A DNA stretch of 64,000 nt from UBA3941 sp002385665. GTDB lineage: Bacteria > Bacillota > Clostridia > Caldicoprobacterales > UBA3941. The position numbers were made by a program, and so were the translations under genes. Location: assembly GCA_050949255.1 (NCBI GenBank), contig JBMNFJ010000002.1, positions 16,409-80,408 on the forward strand, in the 5' to 3' direction. This document shows positions 8,723-16,952 of the stretch, one piece after another. Every line of letters starts with the position of its first letter. Positions within the stretch are counted from its first letter, which is position 1. The notes below the pieces were generated by a model, which saw only the letters and a list, made by a program, of their open reading frames with translations, was not told the DNA's origin and ran no database searches.

Positions 8723-9530
8723 TACACTTATGCAGTATAAGTTTTTACAAAATGCGGTCATCAGCGCCATACTGGCCAGCATAGCCTGTGGAATAATAGG
8801 CCCGGTCATTATAGAGAAAAGGTTGGTCATGATGAGTGGGGGCATTGCCCATACAGCATTTGGCGGGATTGGCCTTGGTTTTTTATTGGGGATTGAGCCC
8901 ATAATCGGTGCTATACTGGTCACTCTGGGTGCGGCCATGGGAGTCGTTGCCATAAAAAGAAAGACGAGCGTGAACACCGATATTCCCATCGGCATCTTCT
9001 GGGCTGCCGGAATGAGCCTTGGAATCCTCTTTATCGCCCTGAGTCCCGGTTATCCCCCGGATATGAATTCCTACTTATTTGGGGATATCCTGATGGTCTC
9101 CAGGGACAACCTCTATATCATTCTGGTATTGGATCTCCTTATTGCCTTTACCGTAATCGCCTTGTTTCACCCAATAAAGGCCTATCTCTTCGACGAGGAG
9201 TTCTCCACCGTCATCGGGATAAAAACCGCATTAATAGAGATTTTGCTCTTTGCCCTGATAGCCCTGACTGTAGTAGTGGTTATACATGTCATAGGCATAA
9301 TCCTCATCATGGCCCTGTTGACGGCTCCGCCCGCCATAGCCCGGATGTTTACCCATGACCTGAAAAGGGTTATGCTATATTCCATCCTGCTGGGTGCCTT
9401 CTTTACCCTGTCAGGGCTTTGGATATCATATGTCCTGAATATACCCTCCGGTGCGGCTATTGCCCTCTTTATAAGCCTGGTCTATGGTGCCGTATCCGGC
9501 ATAAGGGTTTTAGCGCAAAGAAAGAGGTAG
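8715..9530 (+). CDS. Zinc/manganese ABC importer permease (ZnuB-like)
   Basis: This 271-residue integral membrane protein of the ABC-3 family has about eight hydrophobic segments. The motif GGIAHTAFGGIGLGF near residue 45 and the coupling region DEEFSTVIGIKT are typical of the family. I chose the ATG at 8715 because TGGAGGG lies six bases upstream. An earlier in-frame start at 8694 has no such site. The gene overlaps the ATPase gene by 8 bases and ends in a hairpin shared with the convergent gene. Confidence 0.92.
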   Translation: MIDTLMQYKFLQNAVISAILASIACGIIGPVIIEKRLVMMSGGIAHTAFGGIGLGFLLGIEPIIGAILVTLGAAMGVVAIKRKTSVNTDIPIGIFWAAGMSLGILFIALSPGYPPDMNSYLFGDILMVSRDNLYIILVLDLLIAFTVIALFHPIKAYLFDEEFSTVIGIKTALIEILLFALIALTVVVVIHVIGIILIMALLTAPPAIARMFTHDLKRVMLYSILLGAFFTLSGLWISYVLNIPSGAAIALFISLVYGAVSGIRVLAQRKR

Positions 9531-9548
9531 ATGAACCTGTCATCTACC
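9524..9548. terminator. Hairpin between convergent genes
   Basis: GGTAGATGA and TCATCTACC form a stem around CCTG and include the permease stop codon. Only short pyrimidine tails follow on either strand, so termination may be modest and bidirectional. Confidence 0.5.
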
Positions 9549-9560
9549 CCTTGACCTCTC

Positions 9561-10358
9561 CTACTTTTCCATTTCTATAAGGGCATATATCGGATAATGA
9601 TCCGACAGATAGACGCCCTCCCTGGCCGTATCGTCAATATAGGACTTTAGGCATTTAAGGTCCGGCGTAGCAAAGATGTAATCAATTTTCCCCTTATGGT
9701 CAGGGTCAGCATAAAAACCATGGAAGGTTATATCGCTCCCTATTTGATCAGGGGTGGATAAATCCTTAAGCTTTACCCCAAAGTCCCTGAGTATATATCC
9801 TATTTCCTCGCTGTCCGGCTCGGAATTCAGATCCCCTATCAGAAAGGTAGGCATGGACATCTTGCTGTCATACTGCTCCATAAACCCGTCCAGTATTTTC
9901 AGCTGCTGAAGCCGGATATCTGAAAACCGGTAATCCAAGTGGGTATTGAAAACTCGTATTGTCCCATTGTTTACCCGTGACCTTAAGGTTACGGTGGTAC
10001 AGATCCGGGGTAACCCGTCGTTGTTTTCAAGCTGGGACCCATATACATAGGGCTCATTGGACAGCCAGAAGGTTTCCAGGCCTATTAGCTCAAAGGAGTC
10101 CTGCCTGATGGCAATGCAGTTATCCTCCCCATTCAGGTCCTCATCCCGGCCGGTGCCTACAAGCAAATATCCGGGCAGGTTTTTTTCCAAATAGTCCCTT
10201 ACAAAGGGCAAAGCCTCCTGAAAGCCAATTATATCCGGCTGTTTATCTGTAATACTCCTGATAACCATTTCTTTTCTGTTATCCCATATGTTGATTCCAT
10301 CATCGGCCAGTCCATATCTTATATTAAATGTACCTATGGTAAATTGGTGTTTCATCAT
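9561..10358 (-). CDS. Endonuclease/exonuclease/phosphatase (EEP) family hydrolase
   Basis: This 265-residue protein has the DNase I-like catalytic motifs: TFNIRYG (Asn), GFQEAL (Glu), NTHLDY (His), IGDLNSEPDS (Asp and Asn) and SDHYPI (Asp-His) at the C terminus. These give a metal-dependent phosphodiesterase or phosphatase. There is no signal peptide, so it should be cytoplasmic. Bacterial members without a signal act on varied phosphoesters, including sugar or lipid phosphates, and the substrate cannot be told here. It is the last gene of the sugar block. GGAGAAACT precedes the ATG. Confidence 0.85.
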   Translation of the reverse strand: MMKHQFTIGTFNIRYGLADDGINIWDNRKEMVIRSITDKQPDIIGFQEALPFVRDYLEKNLPGYLLVGTGRDEDLNGEDNCIAIRQDSFELIGLETFWLSNEPYVYGSQLENNDGLPRICTTVTLRSRVNNGTIRVFNTHLDYRFSDIRLQQLKILDGFMEQYDSKMSMPTFLIGDLNSEPDSEEIGYILRDFGVKLKDLSTPDQIGSDITFHGFYADPDHKGKIDYIFATPDLKCLKSYIDDTAREGVYLSDHYPIYALIEMEK

Positions 10359-10396
10359 AGTTTCTCCTATCCAACCTAATTATGACCTGCTTCTTA

Positions 10397-11341
10397 TTAT
10401 ATCCTTCTTCTGTACCTGGCTACCCTCTGATCAATTTCCTCATAGTCTATAATACCCGTCTCCAGGAACTTCATTACGGTATCAAAGGTGGGGATTGCTG
10501 CCCTTCCACCCATTCTGGTACATTTTATTGCAGAGACGGCATTGGAGAAGCGAGCAGTCCGCCTTGCATCCCAGCCCTGGAGTAGACCGGCTATAAAGGC
10601 TCCATGATATACATCGCCGGCGCCTGTAGTGTCCATTACCTCAACACTGAATCCCTCTTCCATAAAGAATTCATTGCCCTGAACCCCAACGCAGCCTTTT
10701 TCTCCCAGGGTAAAGACCACTATATCGGGGCCCATTTCCTGGATTTTCTTACAATTAGCCTCATAGTTCTCATCCTTGAACAGGGCTTCATAAAAGAATT
10801 CGGAAGCGATGAAAACATCAATCAAGGGTATCATATCCTCAATACCCGGGTAGTAACTATCCGCATCGTATACTACCGTCCTACCCTTCTCCCTTGCCCA
10901 GATAGCGGCTTGTTTTGCCACCGGCGAATCGGTGGCCAGGTGAAGGTAACTGGCAGACTGTATATAATCCTTGTCCAGATCACTGATCTCCAATGGTCGA
11001 TTGGTTCCCGGGTAATAGATAATGCTCCTTCCATGAGTTTCGTCATCGGCCAATACTATGGAGAAGGGGGTCTCCCCATCTTCATCGATAATCATCCTGG
11101 AAACATCTATTCCGTGATCCTTAAAATCATCCAGGCAGAACTTCCCGTAAGTGCCCCCGTCAACAACGCCTATCATGCCGCACCGGGCTCCCAGCCTGGC
11201 TGCTGCTACCATAGCGGAAGATACCTTTCCTCCACCCTGCCAGCTATAATTCTGTAACCTGGTTCCCCTGTTTGCTTCGGGTATTTTAGGAATATTAGCT
11301 AAGAGATCAACACAAGGAGTTTCAATTCCTACAACATCCAT
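10397..11341 (-). CDS. PfkB-family (ribokinase-like) carbohydrate kinase, paralogue 1
   Basis: This 314-residue kinase should phosphorylate a sugar or nucleoside with ATP. Seen: MDVVGIETPCVDLL at the start, the GGG-x-x-x-x-A-MVAAARLG substrate-side signature, and DTTGAGDVYHGAF with the catalytic Asp and anion hole near residue 250. I chose the ATG at 11341 because AAAGGTGG is eight bases upstream and because the paralogue at 15930-16892 starts at the same point; earlier GTG and ATG codons lie too close to that site. Roughly half the residues match the paralogue by eye. The substrate is not identifiable. Confidence 0.88.
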   Translation of the reverse strand: MDVVGIETPCVDLLANIPKIPEANRGTRLQNYSWQGGGKVSSAMVAAARLGARCGMIGVVDGGTYGKFCLDDFKDHGIDVSRMIIDEDGETPFSIVLADDETHGRSIIYYPGTNRPLEISDLDKDYIQSASYLHLATDSPVAKQAAIWAREKGRTVVYDADSYYPGIEDMIPLIDVFIASEFFYEALFKDENYEANCKKIQEMGPDIVVFTLGEKGCVGVQGNEFFMEEGFSVEVMDTTGAGDVYHGAFIAGLLQGWDARRTARFSNAVSAIKCTRMGGRAAIPTFDTVMKFLETGIIDYEEIDQRVARYRRRI

Positions 11342-11375
11342 CCACATTTCCACCTTTCACTGTAAACGATAAAAC

Positions 11376-11445
11376 AGCCCTTCAATAATCAACCAAGCCC
11401 ATATCTTAAAAGATAATTACAGGCTTGGTTGATTAAAACCGGGCT
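11376..11445 (-). terminator. Long nested hairpin between epimerase and kinase genes
   Basis: A perfect 14-base inverted repeat (TAATCAACCAAGCC at 11386-11399 and its complement at 11422-11435) encloses the small palindrome TATCTTAAAAGATA. It is flanked by AGCCC/GGGCT. On the minus strand the exit sequence is GGGCTGTTTT, fitting an attenuator or terminator downstream of the epimerase gene. A weaker relative occurs at 30471-30516. Confidence 0.55.
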
Positions 11446-11473
11446 TTCTATTTACACTTGTATTTAAGTACCC

Positions 11474-12262
11474 TTAAACTCCGAATTTCACCATATTGTC
11501 AAAGCTTATTTTCAGGCTATCAAAGGGATCGCCTGGGCATACATCCTGTTCTACGATAGCAAATTCTACGCCAATATCCTTACATGCCTTGACAACTTTG
11601 GGCCAATCGATATTTCCTTCGCCTACCTCTGCGAAGTTCTTGCATACATCTTCGATCTTCACTGCGCCGCCGACTATGGCATAATCCTTAAAGTGGACAA
11701 TTTTCATACGGCCTTCAACCTTATAGATCCAGTCCACTACGTTAACACCGCCGGCTGTCAGCCAATGGGTATCCAGTGTAAAGTGCAGTCCATCGGGATC
11801 TGTCTCGTTGAGGATAATGTCCATACCCTTTAAACCGCCGCCTAAGGAGAAAAATTCCAAGGCATGATTATGATACAGGAGCTTTAGATTTTCTTTCTTA
11901 AGCTGGGCTGCGATCTTATTGATGCCTTCGGCGTATTGTCTGTAGCCGCTCTCGCTTTCACGCAGTTCCCTGGGCAGGGTTCCGATGCCGATATATTCAA
12001 CCCCAAAGAACTTGGCCTGTTCGATGGCCTTTTCAATGGCTGCAGGATCTTCAAGCATCCTTTCATAATCGCCACCGGATGAACAGGTTTCCAGGCCTAT
12101 CTCATCTAACAAAGCCTTGAACTCTTCATTGGTCATGAAGGGGGGTGTCCAGGTCTGAACGGAATCATAGCCTATCTCCTTGATCTTGCGAAGAGATGAT
12201 TCAACCTCTTCACGGCTGCCCATATAATCTCTGACTGTAAAAGTTTGTACTCCTCTTTTCAT
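11474..12262 (-). CDS. Sugar phosphate isomerase/epimerase (xylose isomerase-like TIM barrel), member 1
   Basis: This 262-residue protein carries the AP-endonuclease-2/xylose-isomerase-like barrel motifs: the early GVQTFTVRD strand, YHNHALEF near residue 150, TLDTHW, VHFKDY and GEGNIDW, ending with IVEQD. The Glu, Asp and His residues in these strands bind a divalent metal in the family. Relatives interconvert or dehydrate keto-sugars and inositols. I chose the ATG at 12262 behind GGAGGG; the GTG 15 bases earlier lies inside that site. It lies between a kinase and an oxidoreductase gene, consistent with a sugar catabolic pathway. Confidence 0.85.
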   Translation of the reverse strand: MKRGVQTFTVRDYMGSREEVESSLRKIKEIGYDSVQTWTPPFMTNEEFKALLDEIGLETCSSGGDYERMLEDPAAIEKAIEQAKFFGVEYIGIGTLPRELRESESGYRQYAEGINKIAAQLKKENLKLLYHNHALEFFSLGGGLKGMDIILNETDPDGLHFTLDTHWLTAGGVNVVDWIYKVEGRMKIVHFKDYAIVGGAVKIEDVCKNFAEVGEGNIDWPKVVKACKDIGVEFAIVEQDVCPGDPFDSLKISFDNMVKFGV

Positions 12263-12377
12263 AACGTATCCCTCCACCTTTCATCTCAAATACATAATAA
12301 ATAGGATTATCCTATATATAAGACTGGGATATTGTTTCCAATAAGTCCCGCCTTGTCACACGTCGGTCAGTTATTGA

Positions 12378-13532
12378 TTAGTTATCGAGGCAAGCTTCTG
12401 CGTAAGTACCGCTGATATAACCGGAAGGTAGGGGTTCCGGACGTTCACACTTGGATGTCATCTCATATACCTTGCCGGTATTGCAGCTCTCAATTATGCC
12501 GTGAACTACCTCAAATGCATGGAAGCCTAATTCAGCACTGCAGCGGTGGGGCCTGTTGTTGCGAATAGCCCATGCCATATCAGCTACACCAATGCCGCGA
12601 TAATCCCCATCGCTATATCCATGGGTCAAGGGAATCTCGTATGGTGGGAAATCATTCCAGGAACCGTTGTCACGCTTCAGATAGATGGGCCCGCCAAAGG
12701 TGTTGGGGTCACCGCATATCAGGATGCCTTCGGTTCCATATATCTCAATCTTTGGAACCTCTCCAAAGGCTTCAGATATGGTGGTCAGTGTTCCATAACA
12801 ACCCTGTTCAAACTCAAGAGCTCCTACCAGCATATTGGTTGTATCGTAGTCAAAGCTTTCCTTATACTTGGGATGTCTTGGGTTTTCATATACATAGGTA
12901 TCCTTGCGGGTCTTTGCAAAACCGGTGACCCTTCTTATACCTCCCAGCAGGAATATGAGAGCGTGGAGATAATATCCACCCATATCAAAAGGTATTCCGC
13001 CACCGGGGGACATAATAAAGGGCAGGCGGTCGGTTTCAACTTCCCCTCTCATATGGTATCCGCGAATAACCTTGGCCCTGGCTGTTAGGGGTTCACCTAT
13101 AAAGCCCGCATCAATGAGCTTTCTTGCTGTCTGCAGACCCCCGCCCAGGAAGGTGTCAGGTGCCATACCTATCCTTAGGCCTTTTTCTTTGGCTATGGAG
13201 AGCAATTCCCTGCCCTCGTCCAAGGTAACTGCCATCATCTTTTCGCTATGAACGTGTTTCCCGGCCAAAAGAGCTGCCTTGGAAACCTCGTAATGGGAGA
13301 GTGGATATGTGGTATTAACCACTATCTCTATTTCCGGATTGTTGAATATCTCTTCATTGGTGAGCTGTTCTATACTAAATTCTTCAGCACGATTTTTACT
13401 GCGCTCCGGAATAATATCGGAACAACCAACAACATCTAAAATAGAAAAATTGTTGATCATGCTGCTAAGATATGATTTACTGATGGCCCCAGAACCTACA
13501 AGGCCAACTTTAACTGGTGCTACTCTTGCCAT
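12378..13532 (-). CDS. Gfo/Idh/MocA-family NAD(P)-dependent oxidoreductase, member 1
   Basis: This 384-residue enzyme has an N-terminal Rossmann fold (VGLVGSGAISKSY) and the C-terminal alpha/beta domain of the family, with FDMGGYYLHAL as the likely catalytic Asp-His region. The usual EKP motif that positions nicotinamide reads SEKMMA here, so Pro is replaced by Met while the catalytic Lys is kept. I chose the ATG at 13532 behind AAGGAG; the GTG 12 bases earlier lacks spacing. It probably oxidises or reduces a sugar or cyclitol. Neighbours are an epimerase and mannose-6-phosphate isomerase. Confidence 0.87.
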   Translation of the reverse strand: MARVAPVKVGLVGSGAISKSYLSSMINNFSILDVVGCSDIIPERSKNRAEEFSIEQLTNEEIFNNPEIEIVVNTTYPLSHYEVSKAALLAGKHVHSEKMMAVTLDEGRELLSIAKEKGLRIGMAPDTFLGGGLQTARKLIDAGFIGEPLTARAKVIRGYHMRGEVETDRLPFIMSPGGGIPFDMGGYYLHALIFLLGGIRRVTGFAKTRKDTYVYENPRHPKYKESFDYDTTNMLVGALEFEQGCYGTLTTISEAFGEVPKIEIYGTEGILICGDPNTFGGPIYLKRDNGSWNDFPPYEIPLTHGYSDGDYRGIGVADMAWAIRNNRPHRCSAELGFHAFEVVHGIIESCNTGKVYEMTSKCERPEPLPSGYISGTYAEACLDN

Positions 13533-13622
13533 AATGATGTCCACTCCTTATGTATAATTTATATATTATATGTTTTACCATATAAAGCTTTTTTAGTCTG
13601 AACCTGGCAGATAGTTAACGCC

Positions 13623-14705
13623 TTAAATGACCTCCGGTGGAAAAGCCTGTACCACCTTCAGGGTGGTATTGTTCCTGCTTCTCAATACCGGATCTTTTAT
13701 GCCGGCCGGCAAAAATATCTCACTGCCCTTTTTGATTTCCATAGTTCCTCCACTATAGGCAATTTCGCCTTCTCCTTCGAGGACTATGGCAACGGAAAAG
13801 GTTCCCGTCCTTCTCATTGGAAACTCGCCGGTAACCTCGGCTTCCGTTATTCCGAAATATGGGGTATTCTCCCGGCCAAGCAGGACTTTCTCAAATCCTC
13901 CCTGACAGCTTCTATCAATAGTTGGTGGGATCCTGTACTTGTTCAGGTTTTCTTCATAGCTGCTGCCATCATATATATAGCAGCCCAGGAGCCGATTCTT
14001 ATATGCCAACTCTTCCTCCTCAGTGGGGAACTCTCTCTTTCTGACACCCACAGTAATATCTGAGGATTCCTGCACTTCCACAAGGAAGCATCCGGGACCA
14101 ACTGCATGAGGAACCCCTGCATCTACCAGATACATATCCCCTACCGATACGGGTATCTTATGACAACATTCTTCCATGGCTCTGATATCCTGTTTCTCGT
14201 ACAGCTCCTCAAATATTTCCCTGGTAATCCCCTCCTTAAATCCAAGGAGAACATAGGGCTTTTCCTCCTGGTCTTCCCTGAGTCCAATTATGTACCAGCT
14301 TTCGGTCTTACCGAAATCGGAGCCAAAATGAGCTTTGGCATACTCCCTGGTGGGGTGAGTCTGTAAGCCCAGCTGATTCTTGGCATCCAACAATTTCACC
14401 AGAATACAGAGTTCCGAACCGAATTTTTCGTAATGCTTTTCTCCCAGTAACTCTCTGGGGTATTTGTCTATCAGTTCCGTGAGCAAGGTAACCTCCCCGG
14501 ATGGCAAAACTACCTCTGACAGACCTGTGTTCTTATCCTCATGGGGCCCAAGCGCCCGCGTTGTAGAGCCTACCCATGCCTCGGGCCTTCCGTCATCATT
14601 GCACTCTTCCAATCCCCGGAACCTGTCGATCTCTCTGCCGCCTGGATACCTTGGTACCTTGTTGGGCACCAGTTCCAAGGGCATTTCCCAAATCTTCCCG
14701 CTCAT
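13623..14705 (-). CDS. manA: Class I mannose-6-phosphate isomerase
   Basis: This 360-residue cupin protein should interconvert mannose 6-phosphate and fructose 6-phosphate. The zinc ligands of the family are visible: LGLQTHP (Gln and His), KTESWY (Glu) and DAGVPHAVG (His). The C-terminal region ending in a second cupin-like strand set (FLPAGIKD) matches Firmicutes-type ManA. I chose the ATG at 14705 behind GGGAGGGG. Its place among kinase, oxidoreductase and epimerase genes suggests feeding of a hexose phosphate into glycolysis. A short region before the gene holds nothing else I can name. Confidence 0.87.
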   Translation of the reverse strand: MSGKIWEMPLELVPNKVPRYPGGREIDRFRGLEECNDDGRPEAWVGSTTRALGPHEDKNTGLSEVVLPSGEVTLLTELIDKYPRELLGEKHYEKFGSELCILVKLLDAKNQLGLQTHPTREYAKAHFGSDFGKTESWYIIGLREDQEEKPYVLLGFKEGITREIFEELYEKQDIRAMEECCHKIPVSVGDMYLVDAGVPHAVGPGCFLVEVQESSDITVGVRKREFPTEEEELAYKNRLLGCYIYDGSSYEENLNKYRIPPTIDRSCQGGFEKVLLGRENTPYFGITEAEVTGEFPMRRTGTFSVAIVLEGEGEIAYSGGTMEIKKGSEIFLPAGIKDPVLRSRNNTTLKVVQAFPPEVI

Positions 14706-14854
14706 GACTACCCCTCCCAATAGAATGCTAAAAAGCTTATACCGATAATTTCTCCTTTAATCTTATGACCACATTATTCCCACGCCACATTATATCAGAA
14801 CATCTATCTGGTAGCAATCCCCTCTGCTTATGGGAAAACGATCAATACGGAGGA

Positions 14855-15700
14855 CTACTCTACGTAACCCGTCTCCTTCATGTTAAAGTAGGAGCACAGC
14901 AATGAATCCTCCATGCTTAGGTTGCGCATCCTGTCCTGTTCTACAATTGCATACTCTAAACCTATATCTATAGCCTTTTTGAGTATGCCCTTCAGATCCA
15001 GTTTACCGGTCCCTACTGTTGTAAAACCAAAATCGGTTTCCTTGTCACTGTTTAGGAGATAGCGGGGTTGAATCATATCCGTAAAGTCCTTTATATGGAT
15101 TAAATGGATTCGATCCTTTGCCTTTTCCATATATTCTACCGGATCGACGCCACCTACATAGACCCAGCCCACATCCAATTTCAGCTTAAAGCGTGGATCG
15201 ATTTGGGTCAGGAAATAATCCATTACGGATACTCCCTTGTATTCTACGGTAAATTCCTGATAGTGATTATGGTATACGCAGGTAATCCCTTCTTCACCAA
15301 AAAGTCTTACCAGCTTGTCCATGACCTCAATATCCCTCATCATGGAATCATAATCTCCGTTGTTTCCATAGCCTGCATTAAAGCTGCTAATGACGGAAGA
15401 GTTACCAATGGTTACATTGTCAACATCGTAATAAGCACATTCCTCTGCGATGCGTTTAATATCATCGGGCTTATTTACCAGGTCATGCATATTTGGAGCC
15501 CAGCTGCTCAGGCATTTAAGGCCCAGATCTTTGAAGCGCTTATAATTCTCTTCCTTGTCCCCGGGGAACCAGGTAAGAACGCTGTCCCAGCCCTTATAAC
15601 CCATTTTTGCATACTTCTCAAAGTATACAAATGGATCTCCGCCATCGCGAATATACCCATAGTCCATGAATCCAATCCATGCTGCTTTTAATTTTTTCAT
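14855..15700 (-). CDS. Sugar phosphate isomerase/epimerase (xylose isomerase-like TIM barrel), member 2
   Basis: This 281-residue protein has the same barrel motifs as the gene at 11474: YHNHYQEF, LDVGWVYVGG, HIKDF, GTGKLDLKG and VEQD. The start is the ATG at 15700 behind AAGGAGG. A longer in-frame extension up to 15856 is translatable but looks unlike the family, crosses a repeat element and should be disregarded. A PfkB kinase lies upstream and mannose-6-phosphate isomerase downstream. The substrate is unknown; the paralogue suggests a parallel branch of the same pathway or a related sugar. Confidence 0.85.
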   Translation of the reverse strand: MKKLKAAWIGFMDYGYIRDGGDPFVYFEKYAKMGYKGWDSVLTWFPGDKEENYKRFKDLGLKCLSSWAPNMHDLVNKPDDIKRIAEECAYYDVDNVTIGNSSVISSFNAGYGNNGDYDSMMRDIEVMDKLVRLFGEEGITCVYHNHYQEFTVEYKGVSVMDYFLTQIDPRFKLKLDVGWVYVGGVDPVEYMEKAKDRIHLIHIKDFTDMIQPRYLLNSDKETDFGFTTVGTGKLDLKGILKKAIDIGLEYAIVEQDRMRNLSMEDSLLCSYFNMKETGYVE

Positions 15701-15720
15701 GTGTGGCCTCCTTAATTTAA

Positions 15721-15782
15721 CGCCTTGTGCCGGTACATTAGCCATTACCCTTGTTTTGCAGCAGACTAATGAGTAGCACAAG
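15721..15782 (+). repeat. Interspersed element, copy E (short)
   Basis: The 62-base copy begins CGCCTTGTGCCGGTACATTA, keeps GCCATTACCC near its centre and ends GAGTAGCACAAG. It is an internally deleted copy sharing the outer ends with copies D and F. It ends a few bases before the ribosome binding site of the epimerase gene at 15700. Confidence 0.65.
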
Positions 15783-15929
15783 TAGTTAGTATATTCATTC
15801 TGATTAACCATCAGTAAATTTGATGATATATCAGCTAAATGTATACTAAGTTCCACTCCTTGGGTTAACGATGCTTTATATGTAGTTTTTCTTAGTAACT
15901 GTGTTTTGCCATATCCGTTTTATCCCGGC

Positions 15930-16892
15930 TCAGATATCGAAAAGGCTCCACCTTCTGTAATGCTCTACCCTCTCTTTGATTTCCCTGTCATCGATTTCAC
16001 CGGTTTCCATAAACTTAAGGGTGGTTTCATAGGAGGGTATTCCTGCCCTTCCACCTATGGCCCCTATTTTTATTGCGGAAACAGCGTTGGAAAACTGGGC
16101 AATATACGGTATATCCCAGCCCTTGGTCAGGCCGAATAGGAAGGCGCCATGGTAAACGTCACCGGCTCCTACGGTATCCACAACGGGTGTCCTATAACCC
16201 TCTGCCATGAAAAATCCACCTTCCCGGGACATGCCAACGCAGCCTTTTTCACCCAGTGTAAATACAACCACTTCCGGGCCCATTTCCAGGACCTTTAAAC
16301 AGTTTTCTTCGTAGGTACCCCGACCCTCAAAAGCCTTGTTGTAGTAGAATTCCGATGCAATAAACACATCGATTTGGGGTATAAAGGACTCCAATTCCTC
16401 GGTATAGCCGGATGCATCATAAACCACCTTTTTCCCGGCTTCCCTCATCCAGGCAGCTGCCAGCCTGGAAGCCTCATCATAACTAGCTAAATGCAAAAAG
16501 TTTGCTCTTTCTATGTAATCCCTGTTTAAATCCTCAGGCTTGATTCTGCGAGCAGTTCCAGGTTTGTATAGGATGCTTCTGCCATGGGTCTTCAGATCTG
16601 AAAGGACGATAGCAAAATCTGAAATACCTTCTTCGTCTATAACGCTATGGGATATATCCACCCCGTTATAGATAAAGTCCTTTCGTATCAGGGCTCCATT
16701 CCTGCAACCTCCTGAAACCCCTATGAACCCAACCTTTGCACCCAATCTTGAGGCCGCTACCATCGCGGTTGGTACAACTCCACCGCCCTGGGTACTGCTA
16801 TCTAACACCCTTGAACCATGGTTTGGCTTCGGTAGCTCTTCTATAACGGAAATCATATCAATACAAGGTCTGCCAATTCCAACAATGTCCAT
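15930..16892 (-). CDS. PfkB-family (ribokinase-like) carbohydrate kinase, paralogue 2
   Basis: This 320-residue kinase begins MDIVGIGRPCIDM and carries GGGVVPTAMVAASRLGA and the active-site signature DTVGAGDVYHGAF. It shares the order of motifs, the C-terminal sequence type ending in a YRR motif, and much of its sequence with the gene at 10397-11341. I chose the ATG at 16892 because CAGGTGAGAG precedes it and the paralogue aligns there; an in-frame ATG 45 bases earlier adds an atypical tail. Probably a sugar kinase of the same block. Confidence 0.87.
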   Translation of the reverse strand: MDIVGIGRPCIDMISVIEELPKPNHGSRVLDSSTQGGGVVPTAMVAASRLGAKVGFIGVSGGCRNGALIRKDFIYNGVDISHSVIDEEGISDFAIVLSDLKTHGRSILYKPGTARRIKPEDLNRDYIERANFLHLASYDEASRLAAAWMREAGKKVVYDASGYTEELESFIPQIDVFIASEFYYNKAFEGRGTYEENCLKVLEMGPEVVVFTLGEKGCVGMSREGGFFMAEGYRTPVVDTVGAGDVYHGAFLFGLTKGWDIPYIAQFSNAVSAIKIGAIGGRAGIPSYETTLKFMETGEIDDREIKERVEHYRRWSLFDI

Positions 16893-16952
16893 GCTCTCAC
16901 CTGCCGTAGTTATTTTGTTATTATTAAAATATGGCATTATAATGCCTGTCCA

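Noticed and set aside
15701..15856. N-terminal extension of the second TIM-barrel gene
   Set aside because: It crosses repeat copy E, is unlike the family, and AAGGAGG marks the ATG at 15700.
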